Part shown: in pieces, positions 62,925-64,000 of the stretch | How positions within the stretch are numbered: position 1 is the first letter of the stretch | Layout of the letters: each line of letters begins with the position of its first letter | NCBI GenBank assembly: GCA_033439795.1 | Contig: JAUTDP010000002.1 | Span: forward strand, 2,790,001 to 2,854,000 | DNA from: Sordaria brevicollis | Lineage: Eukaryota > Ascomycota > Sordariomycetes > Sordariales > Sordariaceae | Reading direction: 5' to 3' | DNA length: 64,000 bases | The notes under the pieces: model-generated | Databases searched by the model: none | What the model saw: the letters and a program-made list of their open reading frames with translations, nothing else | What the model was told of the DNA's origin: nothing | Translations under genes and position numbers: made by a program

Positions 62925-64000
62925 ACGATCCGGGGACAAAGCCTATTGCTCTAGGACCCTAACATCTTTTATACAATGACATAAAAGATAACTTGGTTGG
63001 TTTTGTACGTGTATTCCATAGCATTGATAGCAATGTAAACCGCGAGACGTAACATGAAGGAAATCAAGTACCTATTTTGTGGCTCACGAAGAATACACTG
63101 GGACTCTAGCTCAACGTTCTAGACATGCCCATTTGCAAAGCTGTCCAATCCAGTCACTAGGTTTGGTATATCATGCATTTCAGAGACTGTGACCACACTT
63201 TCTTAGTGTTTGACTTGCGTTTATGGGCAAAATGTTGTGAGTGTCTTGGGGGTCGTCAAGTGCCAAGACTGAGTTTGCTGTACGAGTTAGGATTTGACGT
63301 ATGACGGGGCTTTACTCCGGCGACCCAACATTGTCTTATCTCTAGAGTTTCTTCATCTACCCTGTCGCGGCGTCATCGATCTGCATAAGGTATGGATCTC
63401 ATTCTTGTACATATATCGAGGGATTCTCGCTCTCTCTCCTCCTACCTCCTCCTCATTTAGTTAACAAGTTCACCACTCTTTGCTTCGTTCCTCCGTGCCT
63501 CCGTGCCTCCCGTCCGTTTCTCCTTTGACTCGACACTTACTAGGGATTGCGCCGACATCTTGAGGTAGAAGACGGGTGTAGAAGTACCTAGAAACGGATG
63601 CTCAACTCACCTGAGCATGGCACCAAAAAGTCACGCATGGAAATACGCGCTTCAGGTTCCTTCGGGCTTCAATTTCGTCCAGAAGTGGTGACAGGCACCC
63701 GGAAGGTTGTGCCTTCTTGCTTGCCCTAGATCGTCGCTGCCGTGCCTTCCTTCCAGTCATTCACTGACTGGAGGTACCTTCAATGCAGGTGAATGACGAG
63801 TTTTGTTTGCTCCTTCCTCAACATCCGTTGGGGTTTCTAGTATTTCACCCCCGGCAGCTTCCTAAACTTTTTTCTGCCTTTTCTGTTCTCCATTGGCAAC
63901 TTTCCAGTCAACAGAAAGCTACCTGACCTACACGCGCCGCGACACATGGCTACACTTGTGCCTGCTTCTCTCCAGCTTTCTACAAATTTAATTGCACCAT
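62925..64000. other. Intergenic region at the right edge
   Basis: No supported gene. Contains CTCCTCC-type low-complexity sequence at about 63440 and a perfect 7-bp-stem hairpin (CCAGTCA/TGACTGG) near 63753. A gene probably begins just past the window. Confidence 0.45.

Noticed and set aside
1..64000. CRISPR arrays, bacterial operons or RIP-mutated blocks
   Set aside because: The genome is eukaryotic. No spaced direct-repeat array was seen, and the transposon keeps open frames and near-identical ends, so there is no obvious C-to-T decay.

Overview
The window is nuclear DNA from a filamentous ascomycete, most likely Sordariomycetes and possibly Sordariales. The reasons are short spliceosomal introns (about 50-140 bp) with GTAAGT-type donors and CTAAC-type branch sites, a Zn(II)2Cys6 regulator, a 92-residue DPM3, a fungal OXLD1-type protein and eukaryotic tRNA-Cys genes. 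Genes are monocistronic and well spaced. The species cannot be fixed from sequence alone.

Layout. 1-32.6 kb is mostly housekeeping: a DHA2-type MFS exporter (-), an LRRC40-like leucine-rich-repeat protein (+), DPM3 (+), a probable kinetochore CENP-O/P-type protein (-), a xanthine/guanine phosphoribosyltransferase (+), an OXLD1-like mitochondrial protein (-), a glycosyltransferase-like protein (+), a 2H cyclic phosphodiesterase (-), three proteins of unknown function and fumarylacetoacetase (+). Two identical tRNA-Cys(GCA) genes lie in opposite orientation at 14.5 and 20.4 kb. A 492-bp MITE with roughly 65-bp inverted repeats and a 9-bp target duplication sits between the first tRNA and the phosphoribosyltransferase.

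32.95-37.4 kb is a 4.46-kb Tc1/mariner-superfamily transposon with nearly perfect 56-bp terminal inverted repeats. It holds two inward-facing genes: a DD34E transposase, and a large accessory protein with a Cys/His-rich domain. It sits about 0.4 kb downstream of fumarylacetoacetase. 37.9-49.1 kb holds a Zn2Cys6 regulator (with a 17-nt micro-exon splitting the zinc cluster), a short-chain dehydrogenase, an F-box-like protein and a secreted protein.

50.0-62.9 kb is the striking part: a same-strand array of small Lys-rich genes (a 46-aa one, then six of 115-146 aa, plus one degenerate copy), ending in a 428-aa protein with three copies of the same motif and a chromodomain. The shared motif, (N/H)x(R/K)xLxxx..R-M-(T/S)-A-P, resembles histone H3 residues 16-30 (PRKQLASKAARKSAP) with Met at the Lys27 position. 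Four members also begin M-P-R-(T/S)-x-x-T-A-R, resembling H3 residues 1-8 (ARTKQTAR). H3K27M, and the mammalian mimic EZHIP, inhibit the H3K27 methyltransferase PRC2. My inference is that this is a natural family of H3-tail (K27M-like) mimics acting on chromatin. Six of the small genes share a TATAAG-type element about 200-260 bp upstream of the ATG and a 56-78-nt leader intron, so the array grew by duplication of whole promoter-plus-gene units.
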